A stretch of 16,293 bases of DNA from an uncultured Eubacteriales bacterium (GTDB taxonomy: Bacteria; Bacillota; Clostridia; Oscillospirales; CAG-272): positions 1 through 16,293 of the forward strand of contig CAKSSY010000042.1 in assembly GCA_934489945.1 (NCBI GenBank). Reading direction: 5' to 3'. Shown here piece by piece: positions 6,740-14,420 of the stretch (its first letter is position 1; every line of letters starts with the position of its first letter). Below the pieces are notes generated by a model. The model worked only from the letters and a program-made list of their open reading frames with translations, was not told the DNA's origin and made no database searches. The position numbers were made by a program, and so were the translations under genes.

Positions 6740-7873
6740 ATGAAGAAAAGCAAAGGCATTTTTTTGTGTTCATTTTTTGTGGTTTTGATTTATATTGTAG
6801 GCATCTTGATCTTTTTACTTCCTGAATATCCGTTTTCGGAGATTGAAAACCGAACACTTGCCTCTTTTCCGATGTTTGACACCGAAACTTTCTTCTCGGG
6901 AGAATACACACGAAGCATCGGAAAATTTTACGCCGATCGTTTTCCCGGCAGAAACCTTTTTTTGCGTCTGAAATCGTTGGCAGAACTTTCAGCACTAAAG
7001 GGGCAAAACGGCAATGTGTTTTTCGGAAAAGAACAATATCTGATAAAGCGATTGGAAAATGACGATCTCTCGTGGGTTTCAAAAAACCGGGAAGCAGTCG
7101 AAAAAATCGCCGAACATCTTTCCAAAAATCAAAAGCCTGCCGTAATTCTCTATGCACCACGTGCCATTGATGTCCTTGAATCAAAATTGCCGTCACTTTA
7201 CCCACCCGAACGCGCCGGCGGTGTATGGAAAGTTCTTCCCCGTTCCCAGCTTTGTCAAATTCTCCGGGAAAAAGCGAATCGCGGAGAATCGGTATTTTAC
7301 AAAACCGACCACCACTGGACAACAAACGGTGCCTATTACGCCTATGAATTTCTCGGAGAATCCCTTGGCTACACGCCCTTCCCTCAAAACGCCTTTGTAC
7401 ACGAAACGATAACACGCGACTTTTGCGGCCCAAGTGCTTACGCTTCTCTATTCCCGTTTGTAAAATCGGACAGCATCGTCCGCTTCCGCTATGACGGGGA
7501 CGATAACTTTACGGTAACCGACCTTTCCACCGGTCAATCGCGGCAGGGGTTTTACGATAATGAAAAGCTGCTGACAGCAGATAAATATGCCTCATTTCTC
7601 GGAGGAAACTTTGCTCATCTGCGAATTGAAAAGACCGATGCCAAGGAGCGTCCTCTCCTGCTTGTCATCAAAGACAGCTTTGCCAATTGTTTGGTGCCCT
7701 TCCTTGCCCGCCACTTTGACCTGGAATTGATTGACTCACGCTACGTCCGCACCTTTGATCGAGAATTTCTCGATAACATTGTCAATTCCGAACGCTATGC
7801 GGGAACTCTTTTTTTGTGGAACGCCGACACTTTAACCTCGGATATCGGACTTTCCCGATTTCTCACATTTTGA
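6740..7873 (+). CDS. DHHW-family protein (AlgX/AlgJ-like SGNH hydrolase-type, surface anchored)
   Basis: A 377-residue protein with an N-terminal signal anchor (about 7-28), then an extracellular domain. FYKTDHHWTTNGAYYAYEFL carries the DHHW signature (D190-H191-H192-W193) that names the family, and VIKDSFANC holds a GDS-like Ser (S313). The Asp/His plus Ser arrangement resembles AlgJ/AlgX, which O-acetylate exported polysaccharides with an MBOAT partner such as AlgI. Acetyl transfer to a surface glycan is therefore plausible, but no MBOAT gene is visible here. The start is uncertain: ATG 6740 is chosen, but GTG 6725 or 6728 in the same frame are possible, since AAGGAG (6720-6725) is rather far from 6740. 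I see no own promoter after the upstream terminator; read-through may feed it. Confidence 0.85.
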   Translation: MKKSKGIFLCSFFVVLIYIVGILIFLLPEYPFSEIENRTLASFPMFDTETFFSGEYTRSIGKFYADRFPGRNLFLRLKSLAELSALKGQNGNVFFGKEQYLIKRLENDDLSWVSKNREAVEKIAEHLSKNQKPAVILYAPRAIDVLESKLPSLYPPERAGGVWKVLPRSQLCQILREKANRGESVFYKTDHHWTTNGAYYAYEFLGESLGYTPFPQNAFVHETITRDFCGPSAYASLFPFVKSDSIVRFRYDGDDNFTVTDLSTGQSRQGFYDNEKLLTADKYASFLGGNFAHLRIEKTDAKERPLLLVIKDSFANCLVPFLARHFDLELIDSRYVRTFDREFLDNIVNSERYAGTLFLWNADTLTSDIGLSRFLTF

Positions 7874-7897
7874 AAAAAGCGGCTGTCTCGTCGCTTT
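7873..7897 (-). terminator. Intrinsic terminator for tmcAL (minus strand)
   Basis: Read on the minus strand, AAAGCGAC and GCCGCTTT form an 8-bp stem with one G-U pair and a six-base loop, followed by a run of Ts (the plus-strand A-run 7873-7878). It lies about 100 nt beyond the tmcAL stop codon and abuts the end of the converging DHHW gene. Confidence 0.6.
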
Positions 7898-7925
7898 GAT
7901 AAATGATGCACACCATATATACTCC

Positions 7926-7962
7926 GCGCCAGAAGTCAGGAATGATTCCTGACCTTTGGCGC
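7926..7962. repeat. Long inverted repeat between convergent genes
   Basis: GCGCCA (7926-7931) pairs with TGGCGC (7957-7962), and inside it GTCAGGAAT (7935-7943) pairs perfectly with ATTCCTGAC (7945-7953), giving an almost continuous 18-bp hairpin. No T-run follows directly on either strand, so it is not a simple terminator. Its size and position in a convergent spacer fit a dispersed palindromic element, but copy number cannot be tested from one window. Confidence 0.6.
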
Positions 7963-7988
7963 AAAAAGCGAATTGAGATTTCGTTTTT
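7963..7988 (+). terminator. Probable bidirectional terminator hairpin
   Basis: AAAAA(G)CGAA (7963-7972) pairs with TTCGTTTTT (7980-7988) with one bulged G, leaving a T-run on the plus strand and CTTTTT on the minus strand. It lies between the DHHW gene and tmcAL, 11 nt after the tmcAL stop on the minus strand. Confidence 0.5.
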
Positions 7989-7998
7989 CCTCCCGGTA

Positions 7999-9180
7999 TC
8001 AAAGCATAACCGCATTTTTTTGCAGATACATCCCTCTCCGACCGATTTTGGGCAGGCAAAGAGTATAAAGTGCATCTGCACGCGAGGACAGAAATGCCTG
8101 CCGACGAATTTCGTCCGTCTTTTCCGGAAACTTACGGCAAAGCGCCTCGATATCCGACGGTTTTGTAAGAAGCGGCAAAGTGCCTTTCCGCAAAGAGGAA
8201 AGAATCTCGCGCCCTTTCACATCGGCGGCAAGAACCGTGCTATACGCCACTCCGCGATCCAAATCTTCCCATGTTACACCAACCATACCGGCAAGAACCG
8301 CTCGGCGAATTGCGGAATCTGTGTACTTTTTCGTAGAGGCATACCGGTACATTTCACCAAGGCTCCGCGCTTTTGCCGCACAGTCACACAAACGGTATTC
8401 CAACCCGTTCCCAAGTCCCGCAATCTCGGAAAGCGATGCGGGGACGATAGTGCGATAAAAATTCAAAACCGCACGCTCGGCATTGGCAAGACCTGCCGGG
8501 ACTTCTTCTGCCGCAAACCCGAGTGCCAAAGAGGAAACCACTGTTGTCGGAAGATAATATGCCGTCGATGCCAAATCCCCGTTTTCCAATCGTAGACGCA
8601 AAGCGGTTGCCGAAGCATAACGTGAATCTCCGACATTGATCTTCTTGTACCCGTCTCCTACGCGCTTTATTACCTTGACCATCATTCTTCCATTTACCCG
8701 CCGGATGGCGCGAAGATACTCAATCCCCAAAATATCGTTCGGCAAAAGTCTTTCATCTTCTCCAAGCAGAGCGTAATACGCTTTGGCACTGCCAACCGCA
8801 GGATCGATTTTTCCGGCTGTCTCTGCCGCATCATCCGCTCTTGTTGCGAGTTCTGCAAGACGGTGAATATCTCCGCTCTCCGAACCAAATACAAGCGTGT
8901 CGACACCGACACGCCCGAGAATCTCAATGCCTGCCGTAGCAAAATATGCAGCACTTGCTGACGAAAACGGGAACGGAAGTTCCAACACAAGGTTGGCTCC
9001 GCATCGGACTGCCATCTCGGCACGGCAAACCTTATCCGCGATTGCCGCCTCTCCACGCTGTGTAAAGTTACCGCTCATAACACAAATCACAGCATCGGCA
9101 CTCTCTTTTGCCTTTTTCAACAGATAACCGTGTCCATTATGAAACGGGTTGTATTCGCAAATAATGCCACTTATTTTCAT
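7999..9180 (-). CDS. tmcAL: tRNA(Met) cytidine acetate ligase TmcAL (YlbM family)
   Basis: TmcAL acetylates the wobble cytidine of elongator tRNA-Met to N4-acetylcytidine, activating free acetate with ATP; it belongs to the HxGH nucleotidyltransferase superfamily. The 393-residue product starts with MKISGIICEYNPFHNGH, whose EYNPFHNGH is diagnostic (H14-N-G-H17), followed by VMSGNFTQRGE, a second conserved block (about residues 40-50). SGDIHRL and RYASATALR also fit. Length matches the family (about 400). I chose ATG 9180 because homologues begin right before this block; an in-frame ATG at 9201 would add seven charged residues, and neither start has a strong ribosome binding site. It diverges from ackA and converges with the DHHW gene. 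Confidence 0.93.
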   Translation of the reverse strand: MKISGIICEYNPFHNGHGYLLKKAKESADAVICVMSGNFTQRGEAAIADKVCRAEMAVRCGANLVLELPFPFSSASAAYFATAGIEILGRVGVDTLVFGSESGDIHRLAELATRADDAAETAGKIDPAVGSAKAYYALLGEDERLLPNDILGIEYLRAIRRVNGRMMVKVIKRVGDGYKKINVGDSRYASATALRLRLENGDLASTAYYLPTTVVSSLALGFAAEEVPAGLANAERAVLNFYRTIVPASLSEIAGLGNGLEYRLCDCAAKARSLGEMYRYASTKKYTDSAIRRAVLAGMVGVTWEDLDRGVAYSTVLAADVKGREILSSLRKGTLPLLTKPSDIEALCRKFPEKTDEIRRQAFLSSRADALYTLCLPKIGRRGMYLQKNAVML

Positions 9181-9218
9181 CTTTCTTTTCTCATCTTTCA
9201 AAAACTTGCATAAAGGAC

Positions 9219-9247
9219 TTGAAATAATGGTTTTTTTGTTGTATAAT
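9219..9247 (+). promoter_or_regulatory. Strong sigma-A promoter of ackA
   Basis: -35 TTGAAA (9219-9224), 17-bp spacer, consensus -10 TATAAT (9242-9247). Transcription should begin near 9254, about 30 nt before the ackA start codon. It occupies most of the short tmcAL-ackA divergent gap. Confidence 0.75.
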
Positions 9248-9284
9248 GGAATGTCTGAAATAACATTGCACGGAGGTTTTTACC

Positions 9285-10499
9285 ATGAATGTACTCGTAG
9301 TGAATGCGGGAAGCAGTTCTCTCAAGTATCAGCTGTTCAACACAACCGATAATACCGTCATCGCAAAAGGACTTTGCGAAAGAATCGGCATTGACGGTGC
9401 CATTACCCACAAACAACTTGTCAGCGGCAAGGAATATTCCGCTAAAGTTCCGATGCCCAACCACACAGAGGCAATGAAATATGTCGTCGATGCTCTTACC
9501 GATGCCGATCACGGTTGCGTCAAAAGCATGAAGGAAATTGAGGCCGTCGGTCATCGTATTGTGCATGGCGGTCCTTATTTCTCAAAATCGGTTCTTTTAA
9601 CCCCGGAAGTATTCGATACTCTTGACAAAAAGTGTCGTGACCTTGCCCCTCTTCACACCGGTGCACATCTGCAAGGCATTCAAGGATGCCTTGATGTCAT
9701 GCCCGGAACACCTCAGGTTCTTGTCTTTGATACGGCTTTCCACCAGACCATGCCGGAGGAAGCCTATATGTACGGCATCCCCTATAAGATGTATCAGGAT
9801 TACGCCATCCGTCGCTACGGTGCACACGGCACCTCTCACCGCTATGTTGCCGGCGAAATGATCCGGTTGCTCGGAGGCAAGGCAGAAGGCACAAAGATCG
9901 TCACCTGCCATCTCGGCAACGGTTCTTCCATTTCGGCTGTCAAGGATGGAAAAGTTATGGATACTTCCATGGGCTTCACCCCCCTTGCCGGTGTCATTAT
10001 GGGTACCCGTTGCGGCGATATAGACCCTGCGGTTGTTCCCTTTATCATGAACAAAGAAGGTTTCTCGCCGGACCAGATGAACGACTTTATGAACAAAAAG
10101 TGTGGCTTCCTCGGTGTTTCCGAGATATCCTCCGACTGCCGCGATCTGGAAGCAGCAATTGCAAAAGGCAATAAGCAGGCGAAACTTGCCATGGACATTC
10201 TCGGTTATCAAATCAAGAAGTTTATCGGTGCATACACCGCTGCCATGGGCGGTCTTGATGCCATCGTCTTCACAGCCGGAATCGGCGAAAATACGGCATC
10301 CATTCGTGCCAGAGCCCTTAACGGTCTGGAATTCCTCGGTGTTGACTACGATAAGGAAATCAATGACAGAACCTTCGGTCGTAGTGGCGTGACCAAGCTC
10401 TCAACCGACAAATCCCGCGTACAGATTTACATGATTCCGACCAATGAAGAGCTCGTCATTGCCAGAGATACCGAGGAGCTTGTCAAGGCTGCCAAGTAA
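9285..10499 (+). CDS. ackA: Acetate kinase
   Basis: AckA converts acetyl phosphate and ADP to acetate and ATP, the substrate-level phosphorylation step of acetate fermentation, and works in reverse to activate acetate. The 404-residue sequence carries the ASKHA-fold signatures: VVNAGSSSLKYQLF (about 4-17), GHRIVHGG, the FDTAFHQTMP block, RRYGAHGTSHRYV, the phosphate loop CHLGNGSSISA, MGFTPLAGVIMGTRCGDIDP and FTAGIGEN near the C-terminus. Length is normal (about 400). GGAGG lies 8 nt before the ATG. The usual partner gene pta is not next to it. It has its own strong promoter and is followed by several hairpins. TmcAL, encoded divergently, uses acetate as substrate. Confidence 0.98.
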   Translation: MNVLVVNAGSSSLKYQLFNTTDNTVIAKGLCERIGIDGAITHKQLVSGKEYSAKVPMPNHTEAMKYVVDALTDADHGCVKSMKEIEAVGHRIVHGGPYFSKSVLLTPEVFDTLDKKCRDLAPLHTGAHLQGIQGCLDVMPGTPQVLVFDTAFHQTMPEEAYMYGIPYKMYQDYAIRRYGAHGTSHRYVAGEMIRLLGGKAEGTKIVTCHLGNGSSISAVKDGKVMDTSMGFTPLAGVIMGTRCGDIDPAVVPFIMNKEGFSPDQMNDFMNKKCGFLGVSEISSDCRDLEAAIAKGNKQAKLAMDILGYQIKKFIGAYTAAMGGLDAIVFTAGIGENTASIRARALNGLEFLGVDYDKEINDRTFGRSGVTKLSTDKSRVQIYMIPTNEELVIARDTEELVKAAK

Positions 10500-10543
10500 C
10501 ATTCTACATAAAAGCCGTCTGTCAGTCGGTAAATGTTTCTCAC

Positions 10544-10580
10544 AAGAGGCTGTTAAAAACATCGAGTTTAACAGCCTCTT
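10544..10580. repeat. 14-bp perfect inverted repeat downstream of ackA
   Basis: AAGAGGCTGTTAAA (10544-10557) is the exact reverse complement of TTTAACAGCCTCTT (10567-10580), with a 9-nt loop. It is followed by As rather than Ts on the plus strand, so by itself it is not a standard terminator. Part of its 5' arm can also pair with a segment further downstream (10601-10613). It may stabilise the ackA 3' end or be a small palindromic element. Confidence 0.65.
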
Positions 10581-10612
10581 AAAAATGTCGGTCGGATTTC
10601 CGATGTTTTTAA
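10581..10612 (+). terminator. Probable ackA terminator hairpin
   Basis: AAAAATGTCGG (10581-10591) pairs with CCGATGTTTTT (10600-10610) over 11 bp with two G-U pairs and an 8-nt loop, the 3' arm being T-rich. It directly follows the 14-bp repeat, about 80 nt after the ackA stop. Confidence 0.5.
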
Positions 10613-10706
10613 CACGATCACGACTGTTTTTCTGCTGTTTCTCATTTTCGGGTTCCTTTGGAAACAAAGTGACGATTCAAGTCACCAAGCCTCATGTCAA
10701 CGTCGG

Positions 10707-10738
10707 CGGTAAAAACTCAAAACGAGTTTTTATCACCG
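10707..10738. terminator. Bidirectional terminator between ackA and the radical SAM gene
   Basis: AAAAACTC (10711-10718) pairs with GAGTTTTT (10724-10731) around AAAAC, extended by CGGT (10707-10710) with ACCG (10735-10738) after a small bulge. Both strands show a stem followed by five Ts. It lies 4 nt from the radical SAM gene's stop codon, so it mainly serves that minus-strand gene. Confidence 0.65.
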
Positions 10739-10742
10739 GCTT

Positions 10743-12203
10743 TTATTTTGTACGAACCCCCGCTACCACCGAATAAGGCAGGCGACGTGCCTCGTGGGCG
10801 GCAAAATCGTCGTGCATTTTTTCCTCAAATATTTCAAGTTCGGCTTTTGTCAAAAATGTGGAAACATAACGGTAAAGCAATCGGAAAGCATCCACCTGCG
10901 ATAATTTCCGAATGTCTCTGCCATCGCTTTTTTCAAGATGTTCCAAAAGTCTCTCATAAAAGCCAAATGGAGATGGAACGAGGCGCACCACATAATTCAG
11001 TTCCCTCTCAAAACGTCCGCTTGAATAAAAACGATCCAGTAGGTCGGAGATTCTTGAAAGACGATAAAGTTCGTCACGTGTCATCCATTTGCTCTGCAAC
11101 ACCGTATAAGGAGCCTTTGTCATGGCAATGTAGCCGTATTTTTCGGCGTTTCGACGCAACGCCGTGCCGTGCAACAACTTGAGAAATCCGAGTTGAAGCA
11201 TATCAGAACAAAAATAAGCCTCATCGAACGATTGTCCAAAACGTCGATAGCTCTCAAAAGGCAACCCTGCGATCAGATCCAAATGAACGTGGATGTTGCC
11301 CATTTTGTGAATTCGTTCTGTCGCATTTATGACCTGCCGGGGATCAATATGACGCGAAACTTCCGCAAGCGTTTCGGGATTGGTGCTTTGCAGTCCGATC
11401 TCCAATTGGATTTTCCCCTTCGGAAAGCGCGCAAGAATGGCAAAACTCTCCTCGTTCAACAGCGATGCACAAATCTCAAAATGATAGTGCTTGGTAAAAC
11501 GTTCCTCCAAAAGTGCCGTCCAAATTGCGTTGGCACGTGACGTATCGGCATTGAATGTGCGATCGACAAATTTAATGATCTTGATATTTTGTTTCAACAT
11601 CTCAAACTCCGCAAGATCAGCAAGAACACGGTCAACCGACTTCATCCGCAATTTCCCGCAAGCGGAGGACAAGCAATATCCGCAACGATACGGACATCCG
11701 CGGGAAGACTCATAATAAAGCATCCCATCTGCCGGATAGTCCCCGTCACGATACAAAATTCCCGCATTTTCCAAATCCGTCACGTCCGTCGAACGGACAA
11801 CACGGTTCGGCATTTTTCCTTTTCGGATTTCTTCACATACTTTCCGAAAAGCAATTTCACCCTCACCAGCAACGAAGCAGTCAATATAAGACGCCCCCAA
11901 AAAGCGTTCCATGTCAAATGAAACCTCAGGTCCCCCAAATACAATAGCCGTTTCCGGCAACAGTGCCTTCAGATCGGCGGCAAAATCCAGCATCTCGGAA
12001 ATGTTCCAGATATAGCAGGAAAATCCATATACATCGGCACGTTTTTTATATAATGTCTGCAATATCTCATCACGACGATCACGAAGATTCCGCTCAACAA
12101 TGATAACTTCCACTCCGTCTTCCTCCAGCGGTTTCCGCAGACAACGAACCGCGAGATTCGTGTGGGAGTATGATCCGTTCAGAGCAAACAACACGACACG
12201 CAT
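10743..12203 (-). CDS. B12-binding-domain radical SAM protein (DUF4080-type C-terminus)
   Basis: A 486-residue protein: an N-terminal cobalamin-binding-like Rossmann domain (about 1-135, with VVLFALNGSYSHTNLAVR and VFGGPEVSF), a radical SAM domain with CxxxCxxC as C170-PYR-C174-GY-C177 for the 4Fe-4S cluster, and a C-terminal region resembling DUF4080. The classic DxHxxG base-off cobalamin motif is not visible, so B12 binding may be base-on or lost. Such proteins methylate or rearrange unreactive carbons, but substrates of this subgroup are unknown to me. AGAGGTGAGAAAATG gives a good ribosome binding site for the start. It has its own promoter, divergent from the GH36 gene, and appears monocistronic. 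The neighbour gives no clear clue to its substrate. Confidence 0.88.
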   Translation of the reverse strand: MRVVLFALNGSYSHTNLAVRCLRKPLEEDGVEVIIVERNLRDRRDEILQTLYKKRADVYGFSCYIWNISEMLDFAADLKALLPETAIVFGGPEVSFDMERFLGASYIDCFVAGEGEIAFRKVCEEIRKGKMPNRVVRSTDVTDLENAGILYRDGDYPADGMLYYESSRGCPYRCGYCLSSACGKLRMKSVDRVLADLAEFEMLKQNIKIIKFVDRTFNADTSRANAIWTALLEERFTKHYHFEICASLLNEESFAILARFPKGKIQLEIGLQSTNPETLAEVSRHIDPRQVINATERIHKMGNIHVHLDLIAGLPFESYRRFGQSFDEAYFCSDMLQLGFLKLLHGTALRRNAEKYGYIAMTKAPYTVLQSKWMTRDELYRLSRISDLLDRFYSSGRFERELNYVVRLVPSPFGFYERLLEHLEKSDGRDIRKLSQVDAFRLLYRYVSTFLTKAELEIFEEKMHDDFAAHEARRLPYSVVAGVRTK

Positions 12204-12220
12204 TTTCTCACCTCTTTTTT

Positions 12221-12249
12221 ATTGTACCACAGAATGGTGCAAAGTGCAA
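12221..12249 (-). promoter_or_regulatory. Predicted promoter of the radical SAM gene
   Basis: On the minus strand, -35 TTGCAC (12249-12244) and -10 TACAAT (12226-12221) are separated by 17 bp, 17 nt before the start codon. It sits back to back with the GH36 promoter; the two -35 boxes are only 8 bp apart. Confidence 0.6.
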
Positions 12250-12257
12250 GAAAAGAA

Positions 12258-12286
12258 TTGACTTATCCGAAACGCTATGCTATAAT
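12258..12286 (+). promoter_or_regulatory. Strong promoter of the GH36 gene
   Basis: -35 TTGACT (12258-12263), 17-bp spacer, consensus -10 TATAAT (12281-12286), with TG at 12278-12279 giving an extended -10. Transcription should start near 12293, about 33 nt before the start codon. Confidence 0.8.
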
Positions 12287-12325
12287 ACCTTCATCTGCAA
12301 AAACTGTGACAAGAAAGGATCGGTT

Positions 12326-14404
12326 ATGAAATCTATCTCGATTTGTGAAAATGGTCTTTGTGCTCGTTTCGCCGTAAATGATGCCGGCAACCTTCTTCTG
12401 TACGGAATTTTTGACGATAATGATTCCTTTTCCGAACCGCAACCGCCTACACAAGCACGTTATGACGCACTGGAGATCCGCACAAGCGGGTCATCCTCCC
12501 GTTTTAACCATGGCATGAAAAATATGGGCTTCCGTTGCCCGGAAGTTCCGATTTATGACTCCTTCGAAAAAGCAGATGAACGACTCGGCAAGCATTATAT
12601 CTTTCACCTGCACACCTCGGAACTTGCCATCCGGCTACATTACATTTTCTGTCACGGTACACGGGTTGTTCGTTCCTTTACAGAGGTGGAAAACATCTCT
12701 GACCACAATGTGGGACTCGAATACCTTTCTTCGTTTGTCTTGACAGGCATCGCCGACAATGCCGTAGAGAATGTCAGTGAAAATTACCGTATCATGATTC
12801 CGCACAACAGTTGGTGCCACGAGTTCAACTGGACCGATCACTCTCTTCTTGATCTCGGTTATCGTTTTACATTGCTCGAAACGACCATGAAAATTGCCGC
12901 GACAAACACCGGCACATGGTCGACCAAAGAATATCTGCCATCCGGCTGTCTCTACAGCAAGAAGAACAATGTCGCATATCTTTGGCAAATCGAAAGCAAC
13001 ACCTCCTGGCATTGGGAAATCGGCGATTCCCTATCCCTGCTTTCCCTGCACCTTTCGGGTCCCTCCGAAGCCAATAACGGTTGGTGGAAAAATCTTGCGC
13101 CACATGAAAAATTTGAAAGTGTAGCGGCAGCGATTGCCTTTGGCAACAATTTTAACCGGGTTCTTGCCGAAATGACTGCCTACCGTCGTCTGATTGCCTA
13201 CCGTTCTCCCGCCGACCTCTCTCATCCGGTTATTTTCAATGACTATATGAAGTGCCTGAATGCCAAACCTGATACAAAAAAACTGATTCCGGTCATTGAT
13301 GCCGCGGCAAATGCCGGTGCCGAAATTTTCTGCATTGACGCCGGATGGTATATCCCTCCCAAGGACGTCCAAAACGGCTGGTGGGTCATCGGGTCGTGGC
13401 GTGAAAACCCCGACCTTTTCCCGGGAGGCTTTGTCAAAATTTTCGACTACATCCGTCAAAAGGGAATGCGTCCCGGTCTTTGGGTAGAACCGGAAAGCAT
13501 CGGTACCCTTTTTGACCTTGCCCATGAATGGGAGGACGACTGTTTCTTTGTTCGTCATGGCAAACGGGTAGTCGAACGCGGCAGACTGATGCTCGATATG
13601 CGAAATCCCAAGGTCAGAAAGCATTTGGACGAAGTAATTGACCGCTTGATTGCCGAATATGGCATTGAATATTTTAAGTTCGACTACAACATTGATGCCG
13701 GAGTCGGCACCGAAACCAACGCTGACAGTTTCGGCGACGGACTTCTGGAATGTGGTCGTGCTCTTCTCTCGTGGATCGATTCGCTCATCGCACGCCACCC
13801 CAATCTCATTATCGAAAACTGCTCCAGCGGCGGTATGCGGATGGATTATCTCACGCTGTCGCACTATTCGGTGCAATCGCTTACGGACGATTTTGAAAAC
13901 CGATACATGATTCAGCTTGCCGCCGCGGCACCCACCGGGGTTCTGCCGGAGCAAGGATGTGTCTGGACAATTCCAATGCCCGAAATGAGCAATGAAGAAA
14001 TTGCTTCCACCATGGTTAATGCCATGTTCCGTCGCGTTCATCTCAGCGGAGGCACACCGAATCTCTCGGAACATCAGACGACCATTCTCAAAGAAGGGGT
14101 CCGCATTTATAAGGAAACACGACATCTTGTCGACAAACTGGTTCCCTTTTACCCCCTCGGTGTACCGGATTATAATCCGGTACACGATCTGATCGTTGCC
14201 GGCTTCCGCGATAATGGTCATTGCTTCCTGACTGTCACAAACATGGGTGAGAAAAAATCTGTAACAATCCCGCTCGACTTCATGCCAAAATCGGCAGATG
14301 TCTTGTATCCGTCCTTCTCACACTGCAACCCCTCCGTCGAAAAAAACGCAATCAAACTGACGCTGAAACAAAATGAAGCCGTTGTTCTTCGGATTGAACT
14401 ATAA
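12326..14404 (+). CDS. Glycoside hydrolase family 36, probable alpha-galactosidase
   Basis: GH36 alpha-galactosidases release terminal alpha-galactose from raffinose-family sugars and galactomannan. The 692-residue product has the GH36 plan: N-terminal beta-supersandwich (about 1-290), catalytic TIM barrel (about 300-600, with FCIDAGW, GLWVEPES and IENCSSGGMRMD) and a C-terminal beta-sheet domain. The expected nucleophile is D453 in YFKFDYN (usually KWDxN), and the acid/base is probably D521 or D522 in QSLTDDFEN. No signal peptide, so it is cytoplasmic and acts on imported sugars. ATG 12326 is chosen because AAAGGA lies 6 nt upstream and the promoter start falls after the in-frame ATG at 12170. 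The Phe for Trp change at 452 and the EPES motif mark a divergent subgroup, so the exact glycoside is uncertain. No transporter or regulator gene adjoins it. Confidence 0.88.
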   Translation: MKSISICENGLCARFAVNDAGNLLLYGIFDDNDSFSEPQPPTQARYDALEIRTSGSSSRFNHGMKNMGFRCPEVPIYDSFEKADERLGKHYIFHLHTSELAIRLHYIFCHGTRVVRSFTEVENISDHNVGLEYLSSFVLTGIADNAVENVSENYRIMIPHNSWCHEFNWTDHSLLDLGYRFTLLETTMKIAATNTGTWSTKEYLPSGCLYSKKNNVAYLWQIESNTSWHWEIGDSLSLLSLHLSGPSEANNGWWKNLAPHEKFESVAAAIAFGNNFNRVLAEMTAYRRLIAYRSPADLSHPVIFNDYMKCLNAKPDTKKLIPVIDAAANAGAEIFCIDAGWYIPPKDVQNGWWVIGSWRENPDLFPGGFVKIFDYIRQKGMRPGLWVEPESIGTLFDLAHEWEDDCFFVRHGKRVVERGRLMLDMRNPKVRKHLDEVIDRLIAEYGIEYFKFDYNIDAGVGTETNADSFGDGLLECGRALLSWIDSLIARHPNLIIENCSSGGMRMDYLTLSHYSVQSLTDDFENRYMIQLAAAAPTGVLPEQGCVWTIPMPEMSNEEIASTMVNAMFRRVHLSGGTPNLSEHQTTILKEGVRIYKETRHLVDKLVPFYPLGVPDYNPVHDLIVAGFRDNGHCFLTVTNMGEKKSVTIPLDFMPKSADVLYPSFSHCNPSVEKNAIKLTLKQNEAVVLRIEL

Positions 14405-14420
14405 CCCGATATTCTATCAC

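Noticed and set aside
8694..9056. Shifted-frame open stretches inside tmcAL suggesting a second gene
   Set aside because: The tmcAL frame is continuous and matches the family from start to end; no separate start signals are seen.
12264..12281. Possible catabolite-repression (cre) site, CCGAAACGCTATGC, within the GH36 promoter
   Set aside because: It differs from the cre consensus TGNAANCGNWNNCW at several fixed positions, including the leading TG and the late C.
13031..14221. A 396-codon open frame antisense to the GH36 gene
   Set aside because: The plus strand carries the GH36 catalytic motifs throughout this span.
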